A stretch of DNA of 64,000 nt from Yoonia sp. R2331 (lineage in GTDB: Bacteria; Pseudomonadota; Alphaproteobacteria; Rhodobacterales; Rhodobacteraceae): NCBI RefSeq assembly GCF_041103235.1, contig NZ_JBGCUN010000001.1, positions 1,674,001 through 1,738,000 of the forward strand, read 5' to 3'. Numbering within the stretch: the stretch's first letter is position 1; every line of letters starts with the position of its first letter. The notes beneath the pieces were generated by a model. The model was not told the DNA's origin, made no database searches, and saw only the letters and a list, made by a program, of their open reading frames with translations. Positions 1-9,185 of the stretch are shown here, in pieces. Position numbers and translations under genes: made by a program.

Positions 1-518
1 TTTCCACCATCGCGGCGGCGCGCGTATTTGCGGCTGGCCGCGCGGCGGTCGGCAAGCGCGTAGTAATAGTTGCGCCGCGCGATGCCGTATGCATCAACAA
101 AGTGGTCAGGTGCAGCCGCAAAAGCCTGTGCTGTGGCCGCCGCGGTTTGCGGGCCAATCACGCCATCCACGCTGACGTCGATGCGCATGGAATTCAGCAG
201 CCGTTGCAGGATTTTGACAGCATTGCTGCCCGCGTTGACGTACATATCAAAGACGCTGGCCTGCACCGGTTCCGGCAGCAGGTTGATACGTGGTCCCTCA
301 AAGTAGTGTTTGACGAAGATATCCTCGGCCTGATCGCGGCTAAGCCTGCGCACATCCGCCGTGGTCACGCGCCCATCCCCGTCCAGGTCGAGGCCAAGAC
401 GGCGCATCGTGTGAATCGTGACGCCAAAGTTTGTGGCCCCGCCCGGATCGGACGGGTCGTTCACATAACCGCCTTCGCGGGCCACGATCTCTGACGCGAT
501 TTGTCTGACTGTTTGCAT
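1..518 (-). CDS. GH108 peptidoglycan hydrolase (holin-associated N-acetylmuramidase), truncated at window edge
   Basis: The reading frame starts at ATG 518 and runs off the left edge, giving 172 residues without a stop. Near the N-terminus is the GH108 signature: REGGY at 14-18, with E15 the likely catalytic glutamate, then DPSDPGG and TNFGVT. The second half resembles the PG_binding_3 region that follows this domain. Residues 44-52 (DLDGDGRVT) form an EF-hand/dockerin-like Asp loop between the two parts. GH108 proteins cut the glycan backbone of murein and are lysis enzymes paired with holins. In Rhodobacter capsulatus a protein of this family is the endolysin of the gene transfer agent. A holin gene would be expected just outside the window. 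The family call is firm; the GTA role is inferred. Confidence 0.85.
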   Translation of the reverse strand, partial: MQTVRQIASEIVAREGGYVNDPSDPGGATNFGVTIHTMRRLGLDLDGDGRVTTADVRRLSRDQAEDIFVKHYFEGPRINLLPEPVQASVFDMYVNAGSNAVKILQRLLNSMRIDVSVDGVIGPQTAAATAQAFAAAPDHFVDAYGIARRNYYYALADRRAASRKYARRRDGG

Positions 519-559
519 AATGATCCCCTCACGTTGGGAATCAATCTGCGCTCGCTTGG

Positions 560-1018
560 TTAATTCGTGACTGCGGCACCGTCCGGTGCGACATAGGTGC
601 CTTGTTCCTTCAGCGCGTCGATGACTTCTTTTGGCATGTAGGTTTCATCATGTTTTGCAAGGATTTCAACCGCTTCAAAGGTGCCGTTCACGTAGCGTCC
701 CTGCCCGACCATGCCTTCGCCTTCGTTAAAAAGGTCGGGCAGAATGCCATCGTAAGTCACAGGGATCGTAGCCCCGCCATCAGTCACCGCGAAAGAAACC
801 TTGGTCCCTTCACCGCGCACAATCGACCCATCCGCCACCAGTCCACCGATGCGGAAAAGCTCTGTCGCGACGGGTGGGTTTTCGGCCACTTCGCTTGGTG
901 AACGGAAGAATTGAAAGGAATCGTCGGGCAGCAGTGCAAGGATGACCAGCACCACCGCCAGACAGACGCCTGACAGCGCCAAGATCTGAATTCGCCGCTT
1001 TTTCTTGAGCCCCTTCAT
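560..1018 (-). CDS. ccmE: Cytochrome c-type biogenesis haem chaperone CcmE
   Basis: This 152-aa protein has a short basic N-terminus, one membrane anchor (about residues 11-30) and a periplasmic OB-fold. The haem-binding motif is visible as HDETYMP, with H123 the expected covalent haem ligand and Y127 the conserved tyrosine. CcmE receives haem from CcmABCD and hands it to CcmF/H for attachment to apocytochromes c. Its ATG overlaps the argC stop by four bases, so translation is probably coupled. The usual partner ccmF does not follow directly: the next gene on this strand is the GH108 enzyme. Length and motif are typical. Confidence 0.95.
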   Translation of the reverse strand: MKGLKKKRRIQILALSGVCLAVVLVILALLPDDSFQFFRSPSEVAENPPVATELFRIGGLVADGSIVRGEGTKVSFAVTDGGATIPVTYDGILPDLFNEGEGMVGQGRYVNGTFEAVEILAKHDETYMPKEVIDALKEQGTYVAPDGAAVTN

Positions 1019-2043
1019 GGGAACATCGCCGGTTGCATCAGGGCCGTCGTTTCATCAAGCCCCAACATCAGGTTGGCATTCTGCAACGCCTGCCCACTGG
1101 ACCCTTTGCATAGGTTATCCAGCGTGGACACCACCAGCGTGCGCCCCGAAATCCGGTCGCCTGTCACCCCGATATGGCAAAAGTTCGACCCCGCGACATG
1201 CCCTGTGCCGGGGGTCTGGCCAAAGGGCAGCACCACTATGAAGGGCTCGTTGGCGTATTGCGCCGTCAGCGCCGCGTGCACCGCATGCGCATCACCTTTC
1301 AAATAGCAAGACGCGAGGATGCCCCGGCTCATCGGGACCAGATGCGGCGTGAACTGTATGCGCACATCGCGCCCGGCCAAGGCGCTGAATTCCTGATCAA
1401 ACTCGCCCAAATGCCGGTGCTTGCCCCCTTCAGCATAGCCCGAAGCGTCAGAGGCGCGCTCGGTGAACAGCATCTGTTCCTTGAGTGCCCGTCCTGCGCC
1501 GGACGCCCCGCATTTGAGATCACAGACGATGTCGTCAAGGTCGATCAACCCGCCGGTCATCAAGGGCCGCAACGCAAATTGCACCGTCGCGGCATTGCAG
1601 CCGGTGCCCGCCACCAGCCGCGCCGTGCGGATGTCGTCGCGATAGAACTCGGTCAGGCCGTAGACGGCGGTCTTTTGCAGATCAGCCGCCACATGCGGCT
1701 TGCCGTACCAGTGTTCATAGGCATCTGGGTTCCGCAGCCGGAAATCAGCGCCCAGATCCACAACTTTCACATGCGCCGGCAAATCACGGACTAGCGCCTG
1801 GCTTAGCCCGTGTGGCAAGGCGGCAAACACCAAATCAATGGTGGAAAAGTCGATGTCATCGACCTTTACCAGCCCTGGCAGGTCCAGATGGCGCAGATGC
1901 GGGAACACATCTGCCATGTGCTGACCTGCTTTCCGCTCGGCCGAGAGGGCCGCGATATGCAGGTCAGGATGGATGGCGATCAGCCGCACCAGTTCAGCAC
2001 CGGTGTAGCCAGAAGCGCCAAGAATAGCGACGGTATGGGTCAT
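1015..2043 (-). CDS. argC: N-acetyl-gamma-glutamyl-phosphate reductase
   Basis: ArgC reduces N-acetylglutamyl phosphate to the semialdehyde with NADPH, the third step of arginine synthesis. The 342-aa product opens with the nucleotide-binding pattern G9-A-S-G12-Y-T-G15. The catalytic cysteine is C149 in GTGCNAA, as in the GTGCN-type ArgC subgroup. The frame is open 14 codons further upstream, but ATG 2043 is preferred because AAAGGGG lies eight bases before it and the Rossmann strand begins at once. It follows murI by 52 bases and overlaps ccmE by four, so the three are probably co-transcribed. Confidence 0.95.
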   Translation of the reverse strand: MTHTVAILGASGYTGAELVRLIAIHPDLHIAALSAERKAGQHMADVFPHLRHLDLPGLVKVDDIDFSTIDLVFAALPHGLSQALVRDLPAHVKVVDLGADFRLRNPDAYEHWYGKPHVAADLQKTAVYGLTEFYRDDIRTARLVAGTGCNAATVQFALRPLMTGGLIDLDDIVCDLKCGASGAGRALKEQMLFTERASDASGYAEGGKHRHLGEFDQEFSALAGRDVRIQFTPHLVPMSRGILASCYLKGDAHAVHAALTAQYANEPFIVVLPFGQTPGTGHVAGSNFCHIGVTGDRISGRTLVVSTLDNLCKGSSGQALQNANLMLGLDETTALMQPAMFP

Positions 2044-2095
2044 CAGATCAACCCCTTTCAATACGGATATATAGGCAGCCCCCAAGGGGCATCAA

Positions 2096-2908
2096 TCAGG
2101 CAGCTTCAAAAGCGATTTTTCGTCGCAGGAACTGTGTGGCCCGGTCTGATACACGGCGCGGGTCGCCGGTGGTCAGGAATGCGGTCTCTTGCCCCGGCCC
2201 TACCATTTCGGGCCGCCGTTCCAGATAGTCCGAAAGACTGTCCGCGACCAATGTGGCCTGACTGAACACCTTGACGTCGGGGCCTAGGGCGTCCTGAAAA
2301 ATTTCGGCCATCAGCGGGTAGTGAGTACAGCCCAGCACCGCTGCATCGGGTTTTGGCATCTTGCGCTGCAAAGCCTCCACATGGGACCGCACAAGCGCCT
2401 CTGCCAGGATCAGGTCGCCGTCTTCGATGGCGTCGACCACGCCGCCGCAGGCCTGTGCCTCTACGTCGACGCCGATCGCGCGGAACGCCAGTTCGCGCTG
2501 GAATGCGCGGCTGCTGACGGTGGCTGGCGTGGCAAAAAGGGCGACGTGCTTGACGCCAACTTCACGCGGGGGGGAATTGTCACCCCACTGCCGTTCGGTC
2601 AGCGCCTCGATCAGCGGCACAAAGACGCCCAGCACACGCTTGTCCTGCGGCACCCAGCCTTCCTGCATCCGCCGCAATGCAGCGGCAGAGGCGGTGTTGC
2701 AGGCCAGAATCACCAGATCACAGCCCGCATCAAACAACCGCTGCGTAGCGGCAGTGGTCAGGTCATAGATGTTGTCTGCATCGCGCACGCCATAGGGGGT
2801 GTGTGCGCTGTCGCCCAGATAGACCAACGGTACGTCTGGCAGGCGCTTTTGCACCGCGTCCAAAACCGTCAGTCCGCCCAATCCGCTGTCAAATATGCCG
2901 ACTGCCAT
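2096..2908 (-). CDS. murI: Glutamate racemase
   Basis: MurI makes D-glutamate for peptidoglycan. The 270-aa protein begins with the family N-terminus ([12 protein letters not shown]) and carries both acid/base cysteines: C70 in ACNTAS and C194 in GCTHYP, followed by H196. The frame is open a further 67 codons, but that stretch lies inside the acyltransferase gene. ATG 2908 has AAGGGCAAG just before it and matches the usual length. The gene overlaps the 3' end of the acyltransferase gene by 20 bases. Both act in the cell envelope, and the overlap indicates an operon. Confidence 0.95.
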   Translation of the reverse strand: MAVGIFDSGLGGLTVLDAVQKRLPDVPLVYLGDSAHTPYGVRDADNIYDLTTAATQRLFDAGCDLVILACNTASAAALRRMQEGWVPQDKRVLGVFVPLIEALTERQWGDNSPPREVGVKHVALFATPATVSSRAFQRELAFRAIGVDVEAQACGGVVDAIEDGDLILAEALVRSHVEALQRKMPKPDAAVLGCTHYPLMAEIFQDALGPDVKVFSQATLVADSLSDYLERRPEMVGPGQETAFLTTGDPRRVSDRATQFLRRKIAFEAA

Positions 2909-3809
2909 GCGTCTTGCCCTTGTATCGCGCCTCAAATTCGTGGCCCAGCGTCGTGGATACAACAGGCCCTGGAGACAGGTCATACGTGGCTTTGCGCAGG
3001 AAATCCATGCAGTCTTTGGGGTTGGGATGCGCACGCCGCAGCGTGGCTGCCGGGATCGGTTCACCGATGCAAATTCGCACATCTGTGCCGATCCGGGTCT
3101 TGAATTCACGGATCAGCAGCCCCATCCGCAAAGTGGTGTGCAGATGGCTGGCAACCTGAAACAGACGGCTGGTTGAGCCGTCAAAATAGAGCGGCACCAC
3201 CATCGCGTCACTTTTCTGGATCATCTTGGCGGTAAAGTTGCGCCAAACCGGGTCCATCGGTGGCGCAAAGGGTCTGGCCGCCGTCGACACGGTGCCGCCG
3301 GGAAAGACGCCAATTGCCCCACCTTGTTCCAGATAGCAAAGCGCCGCCTTGCGGGTGGCGATGTTTGTGGCGATCGCATCTTTGGTATCGTCAAAGTTGA
3401 CTGGCAGGATCACCTTTTCCAGATCAGGCGCATCGCGAAACACTTTGTGCGCCAGAACGCGGAAATCAGCGTCTCGCCGTTCTGACATGATCCGCCCCAG
3501 CATCAATCCATCGAGAATACCGTAAGGGTGATTGGCGACCACGATCACGGGTCCGGTGCGCGGAATATTGTCGAGTGATCCGCGGGCGACATCAAGTCCA
3601 ATGCCGTAACGCGTTGTAATCACGTCCCAAAAATCAGCCCCCTGCGCAACCTCTTGACCGTAACCACGGGCCTTGCGGATCAACCTGCCGCGGCCTGTTG
3701 CCGCCTCCATTGCGCGGATCATCAAACGACCGGGCCGAGTTTCGGCGGAATGGGAATAGCTGATATCGCGGGCCATGCGCCGTTCTGTTCGCATTGTCGT
3801 CTCACTCAT
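2889..3809 (-). CDS. Lysophospholipid acyltransferase family protein (PlsC/OlsA-like)
   Basis: This 306-aa protein has a PlsC-type acyltransferase domain. The catalytic block is NHPYGILDG, with H94 and D100. The spacing is H-x5-D, as in hemolysin/ornithine-lipid-type acyltransferases, rather than the H-x4-D of classical PlsC. A second block, [10 protein letters not shown], fits the phosphate/acyl-acceptor motif. There is no clear transmembrane helix, so it is probably a peripheral inner-membrane enzyme. The substrate cannot be told from sequence: lyso-ornithine lipid, lyso-aminolipid or lysophosphatidic acid are all possible. It is first in a tight unit with murI. Confidence 0.8.
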   Translation of the reverse strand: MSETTMRTERRMARDISYSHSAETRPGRLMIRAMEAATGRGRLIRKARGYGQEVAQGADFWDVITTRYGIGLDVARGSLDNIPRTGPVIVVANHPYGILDGLMLGRIMSERRDADFRVLAHKVFRDAPDLEKVILPVNFDDTKDAIATNIATRKAALCYLEQGGAIGVFPGGTVSTAARPFAPPMDPVWRNFTAKMIQKSDAMVVPLYFDGSTSRLFQVASHLHTTLRMGLLIREFKTRIGTDVRICIGEPIPAATLRRAHPNPKDCMDFLRKATYDLSPGPVVSTTLGHEFEARYKGKTHGSRHI

Positions 3810-3858
3810 CTTGGTGCGACACTCTATTTCGCATCTATGAAGAAATTACGACAGTCGA

Positions 3859-6800
3859 TCATTCCGCTGCGCGCTTCAATCCCTCAGGGTTGCGTAAATG
3901 TGCCAGCAACTCTTCCCGGCGCTTGGCCGCTTTTGCCGCATTGGCCGCCTTCACTGGACCAAAGCCCCGGATGTCGAGCGGCAGACGCGCCAAAGCGACC
4001 GCGGCGTCCAGGGTCTGCGGGGTCACAATGCGCAGCACCTCGGCCATGTCGCGTTCGTATTCGACAATCAGCGCACGTTCCATGCGCCGCTCAGCGGTGT
4101 AGCCAAAGGGATCAAGGGGCGTGCCACGCAGCCGCTTGAACCGCGCAAGCACCGGAAACGCCCGCGCCATGCGTGCGCCATAAGCCTTCTTACGCGGACG
4201 ACCATCGGCACCGGTCTTGGCCAGCAGTGGCGGCGCAAGGTGATAGGTCAGTTTCAGGTCCCCATCAAAGGTCTCACGCGCTTTGGCCTCTGTGTTCAGC
4301 AACAGGCGCGCGACTTCGTATTCGTCCTTGTACGACAAGAGCTTGTGATACCCTTCTGCCACCGCTTCTTGCAGCGGGCCGTCGCATTGATCCACCAATT
4401 TGCGATAGCGCTTTGCAAGCCGATTGCCCTGATAGGCCACCAGATGATCCGCCCGGAACGCGATCCGCTCTGCCAGCGTTTTGGGCAAATGCGTGACGTC
4501 GGGTGTGATGATCCGCGACACTTCTTCTGGATGCAGGACCGCCCAACGCCCCAGCGCAAACGCGCGTTTGTTGCGTTCCACGGCGGTGCCGTTCAGCGTG
4601 ATGGCGCGCAGGATCGCATCTTCCGACAGCGGGATCGCGCCCTGCTGCCATGCGGCCCCAAAAACCATCATGTTGGAATATATGCTGTCGCCCATCACCG
4701 CCTTGGCCAGCGCGCTGGCGTCAAACATCGCGAGCCCATCGCGCAGCCGCGCCTGAAGCGACAGGGCAAGCTGTTCGGCGGGCAGTTTGAAATCCGTGTT
4801 GCGGGTGAATTCTCCGGTTACAATCTCGTGGCTGTTGACCACCCCGCGGGTGCGCCCGGTGCGCATCAGGCCCAGCGTCTTGGCACCTGCGCTGACCACA
4901 AGATCGCCGCCAATCAGCGCGTCACATTCGCCCGTTCTGACCCGGATCGCGGCGATGTCCTCTGGCGTATCGGCCAGACGGCAATGGATATGCACCGCAC
5001 CACCCTTTTGCGCGAGCCCGGCCATTTCCATCATGCCGGCCCCCTTGCCGTCCAGATGGGCCGCCATCGCCATCACTGCACCAATGGTCACCACCCCGGT
5101 GCCACCGACGCCTGTGATCACCACATTGTGGGTGCCGTTGATCTGCGGCAGCACCGGTGCGGGCAATTCGCCGATGTCCACATCTGCGGTTGCCTGTTTC
5201 TTGATCTGCGCGCCTGCGATGGTCACGAATGATGGGCAAAAGCCGTTCACGCAGGAAAAGTCCTTGTTGCAGGATGATTGGTCAATCGCGCGTTTTCGGC
5301 CCAGTTCGGTCTCTGCCGGAACGATCGACACACAGTTTGATTGCACGCCGCAATCGCCGCAGCCTTCACAGACATCGGTGTTGATAAAGACCCGCTTGTC
5401 GGGGTCCGGGAACAGCCCGCGCTTGCGGCGGCGGCGCTTTTCTGCGGCACAGGTCTGGATGTAGACCAGCGCGCTGACGCCTTTGACCTTGGTCAATTCC
5501 TCTTGCACGCGTGGCAATTCGGCACGTTCGGAAAACATCACCGATTTGGGGAAAAGTTCGGCGTGCACGTCTTCCTTGTCGTCATAGACAACCTCGACCC
5601 GTTTGACGCCCATCGCAACCAATTCGTGGCAGATTTGATCTGCGGTCAGATCACCGTCATTGCCCTGCCCGCCGGTCATGGCGACTGCATCATTGTAAAG
5701 GATCTTATAGGTGATCGTGGTGCCCGCCATCAGCGCAAAGCGGATCGCCTGCACACCGGAATGATTGTATGTGCCGTCACCGATGTTCTGAAACACATGG
5801 CCGGTCTTGCTGAACGGTGCCTCGCCCACCCAATTGGCACCCTCGCCTCCCATCTGGGTAAAGCCAACCGTGTCACGGTCCATCCATTGCACCATGTAGT
5901 GACAGCCGATCCCGGCATAGGCGCGGCTGCCATCAGGGACTTTGGTGGATGAATTATGCGGGCAGCCGGAACAGAAGTATGGCAGACGCGCCGCAAGTTC
6001 AGGCGCATTGTCAGCCTTTTTGGCGGCGGCAATCGCCTCGAGCCCGGCGGTGATACCGCCCGCGTTGCAGCCCTCTTCCTGCAAGATGCCGCCCAGCTTT
6101 TCGGCGATCCAGATCGGGTTCAAGTCGCCCTTCGTCGGAAACACCTCTTCCCGGCGGCCTTCGGAATGCTCGTCGCCCTTATGCCAGCCGTAAACGCGCC
6201 GCCCTTGCCGGTCATCAAAGATCGCTTCTTTGACCTGCACTTCGATCAACTTGCGCTTTTCTTCCACGACCACAATCAGGTCAAGCCCTTCGGCCCATTC
6301 GTGAAAGCTGGCCATATCCAGCGGCCAGACCTGCCCCACCTTGTAGGTGGTGATACCAAGGCGCGTCGCCTCATCCGCGTCGATGCCCAAGAGGTTCAGC
6401 GCGTGCACAAGGTCGAGGTAATTTTTGCCCGCCGCGACAAAGCCGATGCGCGCACCGGGCTTGCCCCATTTGCGCTGATCCATCTTGTTGGCGCGCGAAA
6501 ATGCTTCTGCCGCAAAGCGTTTGTGGTCGATCATCCGCGCCTCTTGCAGCTGCGGCGTGTCGACAAGCCGGATGTTCAATCCGCCCTCTGGCAGCGGTAT
6601 ATCAGGCGTTTCAAAGGTCAGGCGATGCGGGTCGCCGTCGACAACAGAGGTGACTTCAACCGTGTCTTTCATGGTTTTCAGACCGACCCAGACACCAGCA
6701 TAGCGGCTCAGCGCCCAGGCATAGAGGCCATAGTCGATAATCTCCTGCACACCAGCCGGGCTGACGATGGGCATGTAGGCGTCCAGCATCGCCCAGTCGG

Positions 6801-7275
6801 ATTGGTGCAAGGTGGTCGAGCTTTCGCCGGTGTGATCATCGCCCATCGCCATGATGACACCGCCGTGCTGGCTGCTGCCTGCCATGTTGGCGTGGCGCAT
6901 CACATCACCGGACCGGTCGACACCGGGGCCCTTGCCGTACCACAGACCAAAGACACCGTCATACTTGCCCTCGCCCCGCAACTCGGCCTGTTGGCTGCCC
7001 CACAGCGCTGTTGCGGCAAGGTCTTCGTTCAGACCGGGTTGAAAGGTGATCTGGTTCTTTACCAGAACCTCGGACGCGCGGGTCATTTGCATGTCCACCG
7101 CGCCAAGTGGTGATCCGCGATAGCCGGTCACATAGCCCGCTGTGTCCAGCCCCGCCAGCGCGTCCCGCGCGCGTTGCATCAGCATCAGCCGCACCAGTGC
7201 CTGAGTGCCATTCAGCAACACGTGCCGCTTGTTCAGATCATAGCGGTCGTTCAGCGAGATCTCTTCCCGGCCCAT
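3859..7275 (-). CDS. Indolepyruvate ferredoxin oxidoreductase, fused alpha and beta subunits
   Basis: At 1138 aa this is the single-chain alphaproteobacterial form that fuses IorA and IorB. It should decarboxylate aryl-pyruvates (possibly other 2-oxo acids) to acyl-CoA and reduce ferredoxin. The N-terminal half has pyrimidine- and TPP-binding regions, with GDGTYNHSG near residue 497. A ferredoxin-like insert follows: CEGCGDC near 635 and a second cysteine group (CNKDFSCVNGFCP) near 670-683. The IorB gamma-like domain starts near 715 (VITGVGGTGVV). The start has GGGAGGTG before it. It is divergent from a LysR gene, with a perfect inverted repeat between them. Confidence 0.92.
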   Translation of the reverse strand: MGREEISLNDRYDLNKRHVLLNGTQALVRLMLMQRARDALAGLDTAGYVTGYRGSPLGAVDMQMTRASEVLVKNQITFQPGLNEDLAATALWGSQQAELRGEGKYDGVFGLWYGKGPGVDRSGDVMRHANMAGSSQHGGVIMAMGDDHTGESSTTLHQSDWAMLDAYMPIVSPAGVQEIIDYGLYAWALSRYAGVWVGLKTMKDTVEVTSVVDGDPHRLTFETPDIPLPEGGLNIRLVDTPQLQEARMIDHKRFAAEAFSRANKMDQRKWGKPGARIGFVAAGKNYLDLVHALNLLGIDADEATRLGITTYKVGQVWPLDMASFHEWAEGLDLIVVVEEKRKLIEVQVKEAIFDDRQGRRVYGWHKGDEHSEGRREEVFPTKGDLNPIWIAEKLGGILQEEGCNAGGITAGLEAIAAAKKADNAPELAARLPYFCSGCPHNSSTKVPDGSRAYAGIGCHYMVQWMDRDTVGFTQMGGEGANWVGEAPFSKTGHVFQNIGDGTYNHSGVQAIRFALMAGTTITYKILYNDAVAMTGGQGNDGDLTADQICHELVAMGVKRVEVVYDDKEDVHAELFPKSVMFSERAELPRVQEELTKVKGVSALVYIQTCAAEKRRRRKRGLFPDPDKRVFINTDVCEGCGDCGVQSNCVSIVPAETELGRKRAIDQSSCNKDFSCVNGFCPSFVTIAGAQIKKQATADVDIGELPAPVLPQINGTHNVVITGVGGTGVVTIGAVMAMAAHLDGKGAGMMEMAGLAQKGGAVHIHCRLADTPEDIAAIRVRTGECDALIGGDLVVSAGAKTLGLMRTGRTRGVVNSHEIVTGEFTRNTDFKLPAEQLALSLQARLRDGLAMFDASALAKAVMGDSIYSNMMVFGAAWQQGAIPLSEDAILRAITLNGTAVERNKRAFALGRWAVLHPEEVSRIITPDVTHLPKTLAERIAFRADHLVAYQGNRLAKRYRKLVDQCDGPLQEAVAEGYHKLLSYKDEYEVARLLLNTEAKARETFDGDLKLTYHLAPPLLAKTGADGRPRKKAYGARMARAFPVLARFKRLRGTPLDPFGYTAERRMERALIVEYERDMAEVLRIVTPQTLDAAVALARLPLDIRGFGPVKAANAAKAAKRREELLAHLRNPEGLKRAAE

Positions 7276-7309
7276 GATGCACCTCCCAATGCGCCAACTT
7301 ACTCTGATG

Positions 7310-7332
7310 ATAGGTCAAACTTTCTGACCTAT
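7310..7332. promoter_or_regulatory. Perfect inverted repeat, candidate LysR operator
   Basis: ATAGGTCA and TGACCTAT form perfect 8-base arms separated by 7 bases, centred at 7321. Inside is TCA-N7-TGA, a T-N11-A core like that bound by LysR-type regulators. It lies 35 bases before the iorAB start and about 100 bases before the LysR start, so it could serve both promoters. Confidence 0.6.
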
Positions 7333-7430
7333 AAAGCACGAATTGCTGATCTGGTTCATTTGCATTGTGGCACGTAATCAGCGTAATGAACGAGCCATAA
7401 GAGCATCAAAACCTTTGCAACGGACACGTG

Positions 7431-8336
7431 ATGGACTGGGACAAGCTAAGAATATTTCACGCCGTCGCGGATGCCGGATCGCTGACGCATGCCGGTGACA
7501 CGCTGCATTTGTCCCAATCGGCGGTCAGTCGGCAAATCCGCGCGCTCGAAGAATCACTCAATACCACCCTGTTTCACCGTCACGCGCGGGGGCTGATTCT
7601 GACCGAACAGGGAGAATTGCTGTTCGACGCCACCAAATCTATGAACAAGCGGCTCGAGGCCGCCAGCGCCCGCATTCGCGACAGCGAGGAAGAGGTGTTT
7701 GGCGATCTGCGGGTCACGACGACAACCGGCTTTGGCACGCTCTGGCTGGCCCCGCGGCTGCCCAAGCTTTATGAACTCTACCCTGACCTCAAGATTGATC
7801 TGATGCTCGAGGAACGGGTGCTGGACCTGCCCATGCGCGAGGCAGACGTGGCCATTCGCATGAAAGAGCCAAGTCAGGCCGATCTGATCCGCAAGCGGTT
7901 GATGTCGGTGCGGATGCGGCTTTACGCATCACGCAATTATCTTGAAGAAGTGGGGGAAATCGAAAGCATCGAAGATGTCGCCGATCACCGTCTGATTTGC
8001 CAAAGCCCCGCGTCCACGCAGGTGGCGGCGGGTGCCGCAATGGTCCAGCACCTGCTGACCTATGACGTGCAATCGCTTTTTACGGTCAACAACTACTTTG
8101 GCGTGCTGCAAGGTGTGCTGAACAAACTGGGCATTGGTGTGCTGCCGGATTACGTGACCGAAGACTTCCCCGAACTGGTGCGCATCCTGCCTGATGTGGA
8201 ATCCGGTGAAGTGCCCGTCTTCCTCGCCTACCCCGAGGAATTGCGCCAATCCAAACGGATCAGCGCCTTCCGGGACTTCGTTCAGGACGAGATCATCGCG
8301 CATCGCCGCAAAATCCGTGAGACCGCAGCGGGTTAG
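7431..8336 (+). CDS. LysR-family transcriptional regulator
   Basis: The 301-aa product has an N-terminal winged helix-turn-helix (about residues 1-60, with LSQSAVSRQIRALE as the recognition region) and a periplasmic-binding-like effector domain from about 90. The frame could begin one codon earlier at GTG 7428, but ATG 7431 gives the common MDWDKLRIF start. It is divergent from the indolepyruvate oxidoreductase gene and shares a 155-base intergenic region containing an inverted repeat. By position it may regulate that gene and itself. The effector is unknown. Confidence 0.9.
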   Translation: MDWDKLRIFHAVADAGSLTHAGDTLHLSQSAVSRQIRALEESLNTTLFHRHARGLILTEQGELLFDATKSMNKRLEAASARIRDSEEEVFGDLRVTTTTGFGTLWLAPRLPKLYELYPDLKIDLMLEERVLDLPMREADVAIRMKEPSQADLIRKRLMSVRMRLYASRNYLEEVGEIESIEDVADHRLICQSPASTQVAAGAAMVQHLLTYDVQSLFTVNNYFGVLQGVLNKLGIGVLPDYVTEDFPELVRILPDVESGEVPVFLAYPEELRQSKRISAFRDFVQDEIIAHRRKIRETAAG

Positions 8337-8390
8337 CCAAGCCATGCACCTGCCGCATAGCGGGTTTGCATCTTTAGATGCGCTGTTTTT

Positions 8391-8419
8391 CTTGAATGGT
8401 CAAAAAACCAGCCCTATGT
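8391..8419 (+). promoter_or_regulatory. Sigma-32 (RpoH)-like promoter before a candidate sRNA
   Basis: CTTGAAT (8391-8397), 14 bases, then CCCTATGT (8412-8419). This closely follows the heat-shock consensus CTTGAAA-N13/15-CCCCATNT, with one mismatch in each element. There is no open gene downstream, only a short transcript-sized stretch ending in a terminator. Confidence 0.6.
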
Positions 8420-8425
8420 GCAGTC

Positions 8426-8507
8426 GTGAGGCGGATGATGCTTTTGCGCTCTCCTCCTCAACCTCCCTGTTGGACTTTGCCGGGCCTTGTGCCCGGCATT
8501 TTTTTTT
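8426..8507 (+). ncRNA. Candidate stress-induced small RNA with CU-rich anti-Shine-Dalgarno segments
   Basis: From a start predicted near 8426 to the terminator, this would be an RNA of about 80 nt. It contains CUCUCCUCCUC (8449-8459) and AACCUCCCUG (8460-8469), both complementary to ribosome-binding sites. The 5' segment GAGGCGGA (8428-8435) can pair with UCCUCCUC (8452-8459) with one mismatch, so the anti-SD bases may be partly hidden in a hairpin. Rhodobacter sphaeroides has RpoH-dependent sRNAs (the CcsR group) defined by a CCUCCUCCC motif, and this candidate resembles them in control and motif. It has no ORF of note. Alternatively it is an independently initiated 3' UTR piece of the LysR mRNA. 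Confidence 0.5.
8479..8507 (+). terminator. Rho-independent terminator
   Basis: GCCGGGC and GCCCGGC form a 7-bp stem with a 5-base loop, followed by a nine-T run (8499-8507). It ends the candidate sRNA and any read-through from the LysR gene. Confidence 0.9.
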
Positions 8508-8520
8508 GGCCGCAATCGGC

Positions 8521-9123
8521 TTATACCGCGTCAAAGACCGCGCGCAATGATTGGTCACCTGTCCAATGATGGGCCACCCAGCCGCAAGCCCTTGCCGCCT
8601 CAACATTTGGCAATCTGTCATCGACAAAAACGAACGTCGCCTGGGGTTTTCCAACACGTGCTTCTACCGCCGCAAAGAACGCCGGGTCCGGCTTTTTCGC
8701 GCCAACTGCCGCCGACCAGATTGCACCATCGACCATGTCACCAAGGCCAAGATCGTCCAGCAGATAGGCCGCACGCAGATGTTCCTGATTGGTGGCAAGC
8801 CAGACCGGCACGCCCGCTGCCCTGATCTCGGCAACCTCGCGCAACATGTCTGTGTTGAGCGTTGCGTCCTGCGCAAACCAATAGTCCCGTAGCGCGGTCG
8901 CGCTGACCTCCGTTCCGATCTCATCCAAAGCAGCTTCAAGCATCGGCATCATCTCCGCCTTGCCGATGATAATCTCAGCCCAATATTTGTGGAAAAACGC
9001 ATCCAGCAAGTCGCGTTTCGGAATGCCCAAATCAGCCTCAAGCTGGTCCGACCAGCTGCCACCATTTGGCCCGGCCGTGACCAACACGCCGTCCACATCC
9101 AACATCAGCACATATTCGATCAT
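8521..9123 (-). CDS. HAD-superfamily hydrolase
   Basis: The 200-aa protein has the four HAD motifs in order: DVDG (D9, D11) for the phosphoaspartate nucleophile, an ATN threonine/asparagine motif, a lysine in GAKKPDP, and [11 protein letters not shown] with paired aspartates. A helical cap lies between motifs I and II. This is the epoxide-hydrolase-like/phosphatase group, and substrate cannot be assigned. A TTG one codon upstream is in frame, but ATG 9123 with AGGCGGG before it is the better start. The gene is monocistronic by layout, between a terminator and the divergent purL. Confidence 0.85.
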   Translation of the reverse strand: MIEYVLMLDVDGVLVTAGPNGGSWSDQLEADLGIPKRDLLDAFFHKYWAEIIIGKAEMMPMLEAALDEIGTEVSATALRDYWFAQDATLNTDMLREVAEIRAAGVPVWLATNQEHLRAAYLLDDLGLGDMVDGAIWSAAVGAKKPDPAFFAAVEARVGKPQATFVFVDDRLPNVEAARACGWVAHHWTGDQSLRAVFDAV

Positions 9124-9185
9124 CAAACCCGCCTTTCACTTCGTGTCACCCTGCCCTAAAAGCATGCCGAGTCGAGGGGAAAGCC

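Noticed and set aside
3898-7113. Long plus-strand frames (444 and 385 codons) opposite the indolepyruvate oxidoreductase
   Set aside because: Both are antisense to a recognisable 1138-aa enzyme and have no domain pattern.
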